This document shows, one piece after another, positions 9,630 to 19,083 of a stretch of DNA of 64,000 nucleotides. This DNA is from JBDTSW01 sp963797835 (GTDB taxonomy: Bacteria; Actinomycetota; Thermoleophilia; Solirubrobacterales; 70-9). The position numbers and the translations under genes were made by a program. The stretch spans positions 124,001 through 188,000 of the forward strand of contig CAWCRN010000010.1 of assembly GCA_963797835.1 (NCBI GenBank), written 5' to 3'. Under the pieces are notes generated by a model. That model searched no databases and had not been told where the DNA came from. It was given only the letters and a program-made list of their open reading frames with translations. Within the stretch, counting starts at the first letter, position 1. Every line of letters starts with the position of its first letter.

Positions 9630-9649
9630 CGTCTCCTCTGGGACTTGAC

Positions 9650-9674
9650 GGTACGCGTACCGTACATGTACGGT
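9650..9674. promoter_or_regulatory. double palindrome operator between LLM and TetR genes
   Basis: Two overlapping perfect palindromes: GGTACGCGTACC at 9650-9661 and ACCGTACATGTACGGT at 9659-9674. They fill most of the 52 bp between the divergent starts at 9629 and 9682. The core CGTACATGTACG is repeated exactly at 26084-26095 before another TetR gene of the same subfamily. Confidence 0.75.
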
Positions 9675-9681
9675 ACACGAT

Positions 9682-10314
9682 ATGCCGCGCACCTCGCAAG
9701 CAGCGCAGCCCGCGCTGAGCCGGGAATCGATCATCGACGCCGCCGTCGAGCTGTTCGATGCCGAGGGATTCGATGCCATCACGATGAGGCGGCTGGCCGA
9801 TCGCCTCGGGGTTGGCGCAATGACCCTGTACACCTACTTCCGCACCAAGGAGGAGCTGCTCGCTGCCCTCGCCGACCGAGCGCTCGCGGAGGTCGAGCTC
9901 CCCTCCAACCGCATGGGCTGGCAGAGGAGAACCGCCGAGGTGTTCCGCTCGGTCCGCCGCGTGTTCCTCGAGCACCCCGAACTGGCGCAGATCGTCGCCA
10001 CCCAGCCCATCGACGGCGCCATCGCCTACCGCGGCGCGGAGGTCGTCTTCGCAGCGTTGGAGGAGGCGGGCCTCTCCGACGAGCGAGCGGTCTCGGCCTT
10101 CGATGCCCTCGCCGCGTACACGACGGGCTTCGTCCTCCGCGAGACCGCTCGAGGCTCGCGGTCCGAGCAGACCGGTCGCAGGCTCGAGCAGATCCGCTCG
10201 CTCCCCGCCGACGAGTACAGCCACGTCGTGAGCCTCGCGGGCCTGCTCGCCGCCCGGGATACGGACCGTCACTTCGAGGACGGCCTTCAGGCCATGATCA
10301 AGGGGTTCGCGTGA
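9682..10314 (+). CDS. TetR family regulator (CGTACATGTACG-site subfamily)
   Basis: 210 residues. The helix-turn-helix lies at about 12-58 (LSRESIIDAAVELFDAEGF, then MTLYTYFRTKEELL). The C-terminal domain ends in HFEDGLQAMIKGF. The protein at 26100 shares LSR-x-x-I, a GLSD-x-x-AV segment, LPADE and the F-EDGL end, so the two are paralogues. The ATG begins 8 bp after the palindrome at 9659-9674. Its stop overlaps the GTG of the next gene (GTGA), so it leads the operon TetR - RPH-like - epimerase fusion - LLM and also faces the LLM-kinase operon. Confidence 0.88.
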   Translation: MPRTSQAAQPALSRESIIDAAVELFDAEGFDAITMRRLADRLGVGAMTLYTYFRTKEELLAALADRALAEVELPSNRMGWQRRTAEVFRSVRRVFLEHPELAQIVATQPIDGAIAYRGAEVVFAALEEAGLSDERAVSAFDALAAYTTGFVLRETARGSRSEQTGRRLEQIRSLPADEYSHVVSLAGLLAARDTDRHFEDGLQAMIKGFA

Positions 10315-11933
10315 TCGGCACCCGGCCGGGAATGGCCAACCCGTTGCACTGGGACGCCACCGATCCCGAGGTGCTTTGGTCCCCGGGCAACGTCTCCGAG
10401 GCGATCCCAGGGGTGTCGACGGCACTCAACTGGTCCTTCATCGACGACGCGATCGAGACCGCGGCTCGCCGCGCGTTCTGCTCCATGGGCGTGCTGGCGG
10501 GGGACGAGGTGAGGCTCAACGACCGGGCCGAGGACCGCTTCATGGTCTGCTTCTACGGCCGCACCGTCGCGAACATCGAGGCGATGCGGGGGATCGGCGA
10601 CCGCACGCCGGGCACCTCCGCCAACGCCGTCGAGGAGCAGCTCTTCGGGGTCGTGCGGCCGGAGGCCGAGAACAACCCGACCCTGAGTCGTGTGCCCGCC
10701 GTCCTCGCGCGGATGCCGCGAGCGGCCACCAGCCTCCGCGGCGAGCAGCTCCGGTTCCGCTCCGAGCTCGTGCGGTGGTGGCGCGATGCGGTCGTCTCGC
10801 CGCCCCCGGACGGGGATGCGGCTCGCCATCTCCTGATCCAGGCGCGCGAGCGCTACACGCGGGGGTTCGAGCTGGGGACCCTGACCAGCATGCTCTCCCA
10901 GGGTCTCTACGACCAGGTCGAGCTGCTCGCCAAGACGGCGGGCCTCGACGGACACCAGCGCAAGCTGGTCACCGGCTACTCCGAGATGCTCGAGGTCGGG
11001 CTGATCGCTGACCTCTGGGACGCCGCCCACGGCGAGATGGACCTGCCCTCGTTCCTGCTCCGGCACGGGTTCCACGGTCCCGACGAGGGCCAGATGGCGA
11101 GCCGGGTCTGGCGTGAGGATCCGGGTCCGCTTCTCGTGCTTCTCGGCCGGTACGCGGACCGTGACCCCTCCGATCATCCGAGGGCCTCGGAGAGCCGCCA
11201 GGCCGCGGTTCGAGCCGAGGCCGAGGACGAGCTGCTCGCCGCACTGCCCTTCTACCGGCGGGGCGGGGCGAAGCTGGTGCTGAGGATGGCCCGTGGCCTG
11301 ATCCCCCAGCGCGAGGTCGGCAAGGCCAACTACACGCAGGCCCTGGATGGCGCACGGCTCGCGGCGCGGGTGATCGGGGCGGAGCTCGCCTCGGTGGGCC
11401 GGATCGACCATCCCGAGGACGTCTTTCACCTCACGTACGACGAGCTGGTCGAGGGGCTCGATGGGGATCTGCGTGAGACCGTCGAGAACAGGCGCGCGCT
11501 GCGCGAGGACTACCTCACCACGGACCTCGCCGAGAAGTGGACGGGTCCCCCGACCCGGGCCCCGCTCGACGGGGCGGCGGGTGCGAGCGGCGGGTCATCC
11601 AACGGGGTCGTCGCGGGCGAGGCGGTCGGCGGGGGCTCGGTGGTCGGCCGAGTGCGGATCGTCACCGACCCTTCCGACGCCGACTTCGAGCCCGGCGAGA
11701 TCCTCGTCTGCAAATCCACCGACCCCGGCTGGATGCCTCTCTTCCACCTTGCGGGAGGCATCGCCGTGGACATGGGCGGCCAGATGAGCCACGGCGCGAT
11801 CGTCGCCCGCGAGCTGGGCCTGCCCTGCGTCACCTGCACCGTCGACGGGACACGCCGCCTCAGCACGGGCGAGCTGGTCCGCCTCGACGGGGACACCGGG
11901 CGTATCGAACCGATCACGGAGGAGGGAGCATGA
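10311..11933 (+). CDS. PEP-utilising-enzyme mobile-domain protein, RPH-like without ATP-grasp (paralogue 2)
   Basis: 540 residues. It starts with the family signature SEAIPGVSTALNW, has the central HGFHGPDEG motif and ends in the swivelling domain GGQMSHGAIVAREL with candidate phospho-His494. No ATP-grasp region is present. GTG 10311 was chosen over ATG 10332 because it overlaps the TetR stop and follows AAGGGG at a good distance. It sits in a tightly coupled operon: the next gene starts inside its stop codon (ATGA at 11930). By analogy with rifampin phosphotransferase the N-terminal and central parts should hold the acceptor substrate. The phosphoryl donor protein would have to be encoded elsewhere, for example at 16567-18114. 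Confidence 0.82.
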   Translation: MIGTRPGMANPLHWDATDPEVLWSPGNVSEAIPGVSTALNWSFIDDAIETAARRAFCSMGVLAGDEVRLNDRAEDRFMVCFYGRTVANIEAMRGIGDRTPGTSANAVEEQLFGVVRPEAENNPTLSRVPAVLARMPRAATSLRGEQLRFRSELVRWWRDAVVSPPPDGDAARHLLIQARERYTRGFELGTLTSMLSQGLYDQVELLAKTAGLDGHQRKLVTGYSEMLEVGLIADLWDAAHGEMDLPSFLLRHGFHGPDEGQMASRVWREDPGPLLVLLGRYADRDPSDHPRASESRQAAVRAEAEDELLAALPFYRRGGAKLVLRMARGLIPQREVGKANYTQALDGARLAARVIGAELASVGRIDHPEDVFHLTYDELVEGLDGDLRETVENRRALREDYLTTDLAEKWTGPPTRAPLDGAAGASGGSSNGVVAGEAVGGGSVVGRVRIVTDPSDADFEPGEILVCKSTDPGWMPLFHLAGGIAVDMGGQMSHGAIVARELGLPCVTCTVDGTRRLSTGELVRLDGDTGRIEPITEEGA

Positions 11934-13822
11934 GGATCCTGGTAACCGGCGCCACCGGCGTCTACGGCCGCAGCACCGTCGAGCGCCTCACTCGAGCCGG
12001 CCACGAGGTCGTGGCGATGGCCCGCCGGCCGCCGAAGGCGCTTCCGCAGGGAGCGACCTTCGCGCAGGGGGATGTCGCCGAGCCCGACCAGGTCCGGGCC
12101 GCGATGGACGGCTGTGAGGTCGTAGCCCACCTCGCCTTCGTGGTGACGCCGATGAAGGACAATCAGGCGTCCTCTCGGATCAGCGTCGGGGGGACGCAGA
12201 ACGTCCTCGATGCCATGAAGGAGACCGGCGCCCGCCGCCTCGTCTTCGCCTCGTCGGCGATGAGCTATGGCGCCAACCCGGACAACCCGCCCCTGTTCAC
12301 CGAGGAGCACGAGCAGCGCCCGGCGCCGGACTACGTCTACGGAACCGACAAGAAGGAGGCCGAGCGGCTGATCCGCGAGAGCGGCGTGGAGGCGGTCATG
12401 GCCCGGACGGCGGTGACGGTCGGCCGGAACATCGACAACCTCCTCGTCGACATCTTCGCCGCGCCCGCGATCGTCGGGATCAGGGGAGTGGACATCCGCT
12501 ACCAGCTGATCCACCAGGACGACGTGGGCCGTTTCCTCGCGCTCGCCTGCGAGGAGGGGCCCCCCGGCCCGGTCAACGTCGCGCCGGCGGACTTCGTCCC
12601 GCTGCCCGAGATCGCCGAGATCCTCGACAAGCCCTTCGTCGAGCTCAGCCCCGAGCGGGTGCTGAAGACGGTCGAGTTCATGTGGGAGCACGAGCTCGCC
12701 GACATCACCCCGGGCGAGGCAGCCGGGATCTCGTATCTCCCTCGGATGGCCACCGACCGCCTCCGCGAGGAGTGGGGCTTCGAATGCGCCTGGTCCACCG
12801 CCGAGGGCCTGCAGGACCTACGCCGGGCCGTCACAGGCATCACCGTCGTCGCCAAGCGCCGGATCGCGATCCCGTGGAAGCTCCGGTTCCCACAGCAGAA
12901 GCCCGGTGAGCTGGTCGCCGACGCGGAGCCGACCGGAAGGCCCGCCAACCCGGCTGTTCCGGGTGAGCTCGACACGCCGGTGCCGCTCGGCCACACCTAC
13001 CGCAGGGCGACCGCCGCGAAGGGGCCCCTCGCCGCCCTCACCCTCGACCTGGGCGCGCACCTGATTCGGGCCGCCGCAACCGGCGCGCTCGACGCCTTCG
13101 GGATGAGCGAGGAGGAGCGGCTGCCGCTCGCCGCCGCTGGTGCGGGGATCTTCGGCCATCGCCTCTACATCAGCGACGACGTCAGCGACCGTGCCGAGCG
13201 CGTCCACGGCCTCCGCCGTCGGGCGCTCGGCCGCGCCTACGCGAGGGAGGCGGCGAGCCTCTGCGCCGGGACCCGAAGCGTCTTCGAGCGGATCTCGAAT
13301 GCGGCGGAGCAGAGCGACGCGCGGCTCGAGGCCTCACTCGGCGCCGCCCGCGACGAGCTCGCCTGGCTCTGGTCCGCCGCGGCGGTCGGAGCCCTGCTCG
13401 ACGGCCAGGAGCTCGGCGGGTGGGACCCCCTGCTCGCCGTGCTCCCGGAGGGCAGGGCTCTGAGCGTCGAGGACTCCTCTGGTGAGCCGCTCGCCGTGCC
13501 CGAGGGCCGCCACTCCGCCGCCCAGGCCAGCCTGGAGCGGACCGCCATCGTGCTCGGGCAGGCCCTGGCAGCCGCCGTGCGCGAGCGGGCGCGGCGACTG
13601 GTCGACGCCGGCGTGCTGCCGGAGATCGACGACGCCGCCCACCTGAGGTGGGACGAGCTACTCGCTCCGCCCGGCGACGCCGCCGAGATCTCGAAGCGCC
13701 GTCGCGCCGAGCACGAGCGGCTCGCCGACGTGACCGTGCCCGCGACCCTGTCTGCGATCGGCGCCGACAGCGCGATCGCCCAACCCGTGACGTCCGACGA
13801 GAGGGAGGCAGTGGCCCCATGA
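11930..13822 (+). CDS. NAD-dependent epimerase/dehydratase fused to an RPH-like helical region
   Basis: 630 residues, about twice the usual epimerase length. Residues 1-~310 form an extended SDR: TGATGVYGR nucleotide motif at the N-terminus, SSAMSYG and the catalytic YGTDK. Residues ~340-630 resemble the linker region of the neighbouring RPH-like proteins. LGQALAAAVRERARRLVDAG and DDAAHLRWDELL align with their GKAS...ARxxGAxL and PEDxFyLTxDE segments. The swivelling histidine domain is missing. The fusion is intact with no frameshift and both ends overlap neighbouring genes (ATGA), so it is probably real. It may bring an oxidoreductase together with the phosphotransfer partner. Substrate unknown. 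Confidence 0.8.
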   Translation: MRILVTGATGVYGRSTVERLTRAGHEVVAMARRPPKALPQGATFAQGDVAEPDQVRAAMDGCEVVAHLAFVVTPMKDNQASSRISVGGTQNVLDAMKETGARRLVFASSAMSYGANPDNPPLFTEEHEQRPAPDYVYGTDKKEAERLIRESGVEAVMARTAVTVGRNIDNLLVDIFAAPAIVGIRGVDIRYQLIHQDDVGRFLALACEEGPPGPVNVAPADFVPLPEIAEILDKPFVELSPERVLKTVEFMWEHELADITPGEAAGISYLPRMATDRLREEWGFECAWSTAEGLQDLRRAVTGITVVAKRRIAIPWKLRFPQQKPGELVADAEPTGRPANPAVPGELDTPVPLGHTYRRATAAKGPLAALTLDLGAHLIRAAATGALDAFGMSEEERLPLAAAGAGIFGHRLYISDDVSDRAERVHGLRRRALGRAYAREAASLCAGTRSVFERISNAAEQSDARLEASLGAARDELAWLWSAAAVGALLDGQELGGWDPLLAVLPEGRALSVEDSSGEPLAVPEGRHSAAQASLERTAIVLGQALAAAVRERARRLVDAGVLPEIDDAAHLRWDELLAPPGDAAEISKRRRAEHERLADVTVPATLSAIGADSAIAQPVTSDEREAVAP

Positions 13823-14943
13823 CCGAGACCGCCGTCAAGACCGAACCAGCCTCGACCGAGGAGCTGGAGCCCCAGGTCGACGACCTGAGCGCCTACATCG
13901 CCGGAGGCCGGGTCTGGAGCTCGGCCGAGGTGATCGAGCAGGCCGAGCAGGGCGAGCGGCTCGGGCTGCGCCGGGTCTGGCTCTCGGAGCGCTACGACCT
14001 GAAGGAGGCGGGGGTCCTGCTCGGCGGCATGGGCGCGCGGACGAAGCGCCTCGGGCTCGGGACGGCGGCCTACATCCCCTCCTCCCGCCCGCCGATCGTG
14101 ACGGCGGCGATGGGGGCGACGCTCCACTCCGCGTTCGGTCCCCGGCTGACGCTCGGCCTGGGCCGCAGCATGGCCGAGTACATCTCGAACGCCAACATCC
14201 CGACGATCACGCGCCAGGCGCTGCTCGACTACGTCGACATCTTCCGGCGCCTTTGGAAGGGCGAGACCGTCGACTACGACGGCCCGGCGGGCACCTACAC
14301 CGGCCTCCACATGGCCGACAGATTCGACGGACCCCCGCCCGAGGTCTGGGCCGTTCACCTCGGGATGCCCAAGGCGTGCGAGATGTCCGGAAACCCTCTG
14401 TTCGACGGGGTCTACCTCCAGCCGTTCATGACCACCGAGGCTGTCGCCGAGTCGGTGCGGATGATGCGGGAGTCCTGCGAGCGCCACGACCGGGATCCGG
14501 CGACGCTCCGGATCTGCGTGCCGCTCGTCTCCTGCCCCGAGATGAGCGCCGATGAGGAGCTGCTGCTCATGCACGCTCGGATGGTCACCTACATCGCCCA
14601 GCCGAACATGGTCAAGGTCTACGCCGCGGAGAACGGCTGGGACCCGAAGGACGTCCAGCCGATCCGCGAGCACCCGATGTTCGCCGACGACCCCGATCGC
14701 GTCGACCACAACTTCCACCGCGAGCAGCTGGCCGAGGTGGCGAAGCTGGTCCCCGACGAGTGGGTCTACCCCACCTCGATCACCGGCTCGATCGCGGACT
14801 GCGTTGCGACCATCCAGGCCTACAAGGACGCGGGCGCCGACGAGATCTCCTTCTACGGCTCAAGCCCAGCCGAGAACGCCGAGCTGATCCGCGCCTGGCG
14901 CCGGCACAGCTCCGGCCGAGACGGGGCGCCGGCCGGGCAGTAG
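13819..14943 (+). CDS. LLM-class flavin-dependent oxidoreductase (paralogue 2)
   Basis: 374 residues. The luciferase-like barrel is marked by GLRRVWLSERYDLKEAG, LGTAAYIPSSRPP and AFGPRLTLGLGRS. The family tail is GADEISFYGSSPAENAELI. The ATG overlaps the preceding stop (ATGA), making it the fourth gene of the operon that starts at 9682. Its stop at 14941-14943 abuts the stop of the convergent RPH-like gene. Likely role: flavin/F420-dependent redox step on the same compound handled by the operon partners (inference). Confidence 0.88.
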   Translation: MTETAVKTEPASTEELEPQVDDLSAYIAGGRVWSSAEVIEQAEQGERLGLRRVWLSERYDLKEAGVLLGGMGARTKRLGLGTAAYIPSSRPPIVTAAMGATLHSAFGPRLTLGLGRSMAEYISNANIPTITRQALLDYVDIFRRLWKGETVDYDGPAGTYTGLHMADRFDGPPPEVWAVHLGMPKACEMSGNPLFDGVYLQPFMTTEAVAESVRMMRESCERHDRDPATLRICVPLVSCPEMSADEELLLMHARMVTYIAQPNMVKVYAAENGWDPKDVQPIREHPMFADDPDRVDHNFHREQLAEVAKLVPDEWVYPTSITGSIADCVATIQAYKDAGADEISFYGSSPAENAELIRAWRRHSSGRDGAPAGQ

Positions 14944-16570
14944 TCAGGCGCCTTCGATCTCGACGGTCCCGGCCGAGCCGTCAACCGTGATCGTCGCGCC
15001 GTCGGGGATGTCGCGGGTACCGGTCACCGTGTTGATCACGCAGGTCACGCCGAGCTCGCGGGCGACGATCGCGCCGTGCGACATCTGGCCGCCGGTATCG
15101 ACCACCAGCGCCTTGGCGAGCATGAAGAGCGGGGTCCAGCTCGGGTCGGTGGTGACGCAGACGAGTATGTCCCCGTCCTCGAACTCCGCGGCGGCGGGAT
15201 CCGACACCACCCTGGCGCGGCCCGTGACCGTCTCGCCGACGACGCCGATCCCCTCCAGCCGCGTCTGCCCGCCCGACGGCGCCGCGTCGGTTGAGATCTC
15301 GACCGGCTCCGGCTGGCCGGTGAACCGCGGCGGCAGCTCGAGCTTCAGGTAGCGCTCGTGGTTCGCGCGGCGCTCGGCGACGCGCTCGTTGAAGTCGTCC
15401 GGCGGCCCCGTGAACTCGTCGAGGGTGAGATAGAAGGCGTCCTCGGGATCGGCGATCAGGCCGCGCTCGGCGAGGATCGCGCCCCCAGCGCGAGCGGCGC
15501 AACGGCCGACGTCGAGCGTGTGCAGGAACGATGCCTTTCCCAGCTCGCGGGCCGGGATGAAGGTCTTGGCGAGGCGCATGGTCAGCTTCGCCTGGGGGCG
15601 CTTCACGGCCGAGAGGCCCTCGAGCACCCGCCGCTCGGCCTCCTCCCGCTTCGCGACCCGCTCGCGCTCCAGCTCGCGGGGATCGCCGACACCCTGCTGC
15701 TGGTACCCGCGCATGATCGCCTCGATCGGCGCCGGGTCCTCGCGCCAGCTGTGCGTCTCGAGCCTGCCCTCGTCGGGACCGTGGAAGCCGTGGCGGCGCT
15801 GGATCTCGGCCAGCTCGATCTCTCCGCGGGAGGCAGCCCAGATGTCGGAGATGATCTGTGTCTCCTCCATCCCGCCGAACCCCGTCGCGAGCTCCATGCC
15901 GAGGGCGCGGTCCCCGGTCGCCTGCTCGGCGAGATCGCTCAGGGCCTCCAGCAGCTGCGGGCCGAGCATCGAGACGATCGTGTGCGGGACGCCGACGTCC
16001 GCGAAGCGCTCGGCGCTCGCCCGGAGCAGCTGCTGCGCGCGCTCCAGATCGGCCGGCGGCCGCTCCAGGGTGGCGTCCCGCCACCAGGTTCGGCAGTCCT
16101 CGAGCATCCCAGGCAGGACGCGCGGCGAGCGCCAGGCGGCGCGCGGGCAGCTTGGCCAGCACCCGCGGGTAGGAGAGCAGGACGCTCCTGGGCGGCGGGC
16201 TGGGCTCGGCGGGGACCTCGCCGAACAGCTTCTCCTCGAGCACGTCGCCGGAGCTGCCCGGCATGCTGTCGCCGATCCGGCGGAAGACCTCGATGTTGCC
16301 GGCGGCGCGGCCGAAGAAGATCCCGGACATCCGCTCGTCGGCCGACTCCGGCGGGGGGACCTCCTTGCGCGAGATCAGCCCCATCGCCCCGAAGGCCCGA
16401 CGGCAGGCGACCTCCATGCCGTAGTTCCAGACGCCCCAGCTGAGCGGGGTCTGCACGCCCTGGATCGCCTCGGCGAAGTTGACGGTGGTCCAGCGAGTCT
16501 CGGGCCCGCTGGACATGTGAACCGGATTGGGTGCCTCGGTCGCCTGGACCGCCTCGGCTACCGAGCTCAT
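14944..16570 (-). CDS. PEP-utilising-enzyme mobile-domain protein, RPH-like without ATP-grasp (paralogue 3, one frameshift)
   Basis: About 541 residues across one shift near 16105-16130. The upstream frame has AEAIQGVQTPLSW and RIGDSMPGSSGDVLEEKLFG. The downstream frame has HGFHGPDEG, GKASFLHTLD and the swivelling domain GGQMSHGAIVAREL. One surplus base restores a single frame. ATG 16570 overlaps the stop of the ATP-grasp protein (ATGA), so this paralogue is directly coupled to the only ATP-grasp domain in the window. That pairing is the best evidence that the two act together as a split RPH/phenylphosphate-synthase-like enzyme. Confidence 0.8.
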
Positions 16571-18114
16571 CCGCCCCGGCGCAGCGCCAGCAGCTTCGGC
16601 AGGTGGAGCTCCTGGACGTCCAGGTCGCCGACCTCGGGATGGTCCTTCATGTCCTCTCGCGCCCACGCGAGCAGCCGGGCGAGGTCCGGATCATCCTCCT
16701 CGGAGGACTTGGCCGTGTCGAGCTTCCCCTGCAGGAGCTCGCCGGCGGCGGCGTCCATGGTCACCTCGCGTCCGTCGAGGGCGACGATGCTGCCCTCGCC
16801 GCAGCCCACGACGCAGGGCACGCCGAGCTCGCGGCTCACCACGGCGGCGTGCGAGGTGGCGCCGCCCATCTCGGTCACGATCCCGGCCACGACGGCCATC
16901 GCGTGGACGTCGTTCGGGTCGGTCGTCGGGCGGCCGAGGAGCACGTTCTCGCCGTCGAGCGCGCGCCGCTCCGCCTCGTCGACGTCGGTGACGATCGTGC
17001 CGCTGGCCAGCCCGGGGCACGCGGGCTTGCCCGCGGCGAGCAGCTCGGCGCCGCCGCGCGCTACGGGATCGACGTGCTCCCGCAGCAGGGCGGCGGCCTG
17101 CTCGGGCTCGACCCGGTCGAGGGCCTCGGCCTCCGAGATCAGCCCCTCGCTCTGCAGCTGGACCGCGAGCCGGACGGCGGCGTCGGGCGAGCGCTTGGCG
17201 ACCCGGGACTGCAGCAGCCAGAGCTTTCCGCTCTCGACCGTGAACTCGATGTCCATCGCGTCCCGGGAGTCACCCTCCAGCGTCGAGGCGAGCCTGCATC
17301 AGCTCGTCGTGAAGCTCGGGATGCTGCCGGGCGAACTCGTCGAGGTGAAGCGGATCGTGGCTACCGGAGACGACGTCCTCGCCCTGGCCCCGGGGGAGCC
17401 ACTCGCCGAGCGGATCGGCGGCGCCCTCAGCGGATCGCGGGTGAAGAGCACGCCGGTGCCGGAGTCGTCGTCGAGGTTCCCGAACACCATCGCCTGGACC
17501 GTGACGGCCGTTCCACCTTCGTCCGGCAGGCCGCGCTCCTTGCGGTAGGCGTTGGCGCGATCGGACTGCCAGGAGTCGAAGACGGCGGAGATCGCGCCGA
17601 GCAGCTGGTCCGTCGGCTTGGCGGGAGGCGCCTCGCCCACGACCGACGAGTACTGCTCCTCGAAGCGCCGGCGGGTGTCGGCCGCGAACGCCTCGTCGCC
17701 GGTGCGCTCGGCGAGGATCCGCTCCACGTCGTCGTCCATCCCGAGGTTGAGGATCGTGTCCATCATCCCCGGCATGCTCTGCGCCGCGCCAGAGCGGACG
17801 GACACGAGCAGCGGGAGCTCGCCGCCGCCGAAGGTCTTCCCGGTCGCCTCCTCGAGCCATGACATCTCCTCGGGCAGGGCGGCGGTCACCTCGTCCGGGA
17901 GCCGGCGGCCGGACTCGTAGTAGCGCGAGCAGATCGTGGTCGGGATCACGAAGGCCGGGGGGACGGGGATCCCGAGGCCGCGCATCCGCTCGATGCTCCA
18001 CGCCTTGCCGCCGAGCAGCTCGCGATCCGGCTCCGAGCGGCCCTCCAGCCGCAGCACCGCGGGTGCACTCTCGATCGAGGGCGCTCCGACCGTCTCCTCC
18101 AGCCCAGGGCTCAT
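16567..18114 (-). CDS. pyruvate phosphate dikinase-like protein: ATP-grasp plus swivelling His domain, no PEP barrel (frameshifted)
   Basis: About 516 residues against ~870 for full PPDK. The N-terminal ATP-grasp part has LLGGKAWSIERMRGLGIPVP and the PPDK segment SVRSGAAQSMPGMMDTILNL. It continues through VLFTRDP, MDIEFTVESGKLWLLQSR and the phospho-carrier motif GGATSHAAVVSREL. The C-terminal PEP/pyruvate-binding TIM barrel is absent. Single-base shifts near 17428 and 17283 split the frame; conserved sequence is continuous across both. Expected chemistry: ATP + His gives phospho-His (with AMP + Pi, or ADP), then transfer to an acceptor bound by a partner. The acceptor-type partner is encoded immediately downstream, overlapping by 4 bases. 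Confidence 0.8.
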
Positions 18115-18130
18115 CTCAGGCGCAATTCTC

Positions 18131-19048
18131 TCAACTCGGACATGGGCGGCTCACTCGGCTGGGATCAGGTCTGGGGCACCGCGCGACGCCTTGGCCTCCG
18201 CGCCCGTCGTCCGCGTCGTCTGCCCGCGGGCCGAACGCGACCGCGCGCAGCTTCTGCAGCAGCGTCTCGTCGGCCAGCTCCTCCTGCGGGCGCGCCACCA
18301 CCAGCGACACGATCCAGACGCAGAACAGGGAGAGGCCGAGCGTCGCGAAGCCCGCGAGGTAGGTCCAGACGTAGGAGACGTCGGTCTGGTTCAGCGCCAC
18401 CCACATCGGCCAGGCCGCCGCGGCGTTTGCGATGCCGTCGGCCATCGGGATCAGCAGGATCACCGCGGCCAGCCTCCACCCGGGCAGGTGCGGGCGCAGC
18501 TTGTAGACCAGCGCCCCCGCGACCATCGGCATCACGGGGTTGACGAAGGCCCACCACAGCGGGAAGCCCCAGATGTCGAACGGCTGGTGGCCGTAGTAGA
18601 GGTAGGTGCCCGCCAGGATCCCGGGGCTCTCCAGGAAGACGTCGACCACGGCGTCCAGCGCCCACAGCGCGAACAGGCTCGAGGTCGAGATCCCGCGCTC
18701 GAACAGCTTGTAGGCCAGGTAGCCGAGCCCGCCGACGTACCAGGGGTAGACGAAGCAGATGTAGAGCGGCATCGTGCGGTCGAGCACGGTGAACGTCCCC
18801 AGCGCGTCCACCTCCTTCAGGTAGACGAGTCCGAGCACGTCCACGATCGGCTCGAACAGCGCCGCGAAGGCGCCCCCGATGATGCAGTAGAGGAGCAGCG
18901 GCCCCTTGCCCCGAACCAGGTGGCGCACGGCTATCGCGAGCGCGATGCCGAGCGGGATGAAGATGAAGATGTTGAAGATCGTCTCGGCGGTCTTCGGCAT
19001 CTCCTCGTGGACCGGTGGCTGGGGTATCGCGGCGAAAAGGTCGAGCAT
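18131..19048 (-). CDS. AveC-like (spirocyclase family) integral membrane protein (paralogue 1)
   Basis: 305 residues with about seven hydrophobic helices. The motif YYGHQPFDIWGFPLWWAFVN is shared in form with the protein at 26740 (YYGEQPYPIFDFPMHWAWIN) and recalls the AveC/spirocyclase family. That family's named member takes part in spiroketal formation in avermectin synthesis, but most members have no known role. ATG 19048 follows a strong GGAGG site, 180 bases inside a longer open frame. It lies in an operon FAD enzyme - CrtC/AttH-like - AveC-like - PPDK-like - RPH-like. The C-terminal ~40 residues are hydrophilic. The family call is from memory of the motif and is tentative. Confidence 0.6.
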   Translation of the reverse strand: MLDLFAAIPQPPVHEEMPKTAETIFNIFIFIPLGIALAIAVRHLVRGKGPLLLYCIIGGAFAALFEPIVDVLGLVYLKEVDALGTFTVLDRTMPLYICFVYPWYVGGLGYLAYKLFERGISTSSLFALWALDAVVDVFLESPGILAGTYLYYGHQPFDIWGFPLWWAFVNPVMPMVAGALVYKLRPHLPGWRLAAVILLIPMADGIANAAAAWPMWVALNQTDVSYVWTYLAGFATLGLSLFCVWIVSLVVARPQEELADETLLQKLRAVAFGPRADDADDGRGGQGVARCPRPDPSRVSRPCPS

Positions 19049-19083
19049 CCCGCTACCTCCTGCTGAGCCCGTTGATGATCGTG

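Noticed and set aside
5878..16570. Calling the RPH-like proteins rifampin-resistance enzymes
   Set aside because: They lack the ATP-grasp domain, occur as three divergent copies and are linked to metabolic genes; nothing in the sequence shows rifampin specificity.
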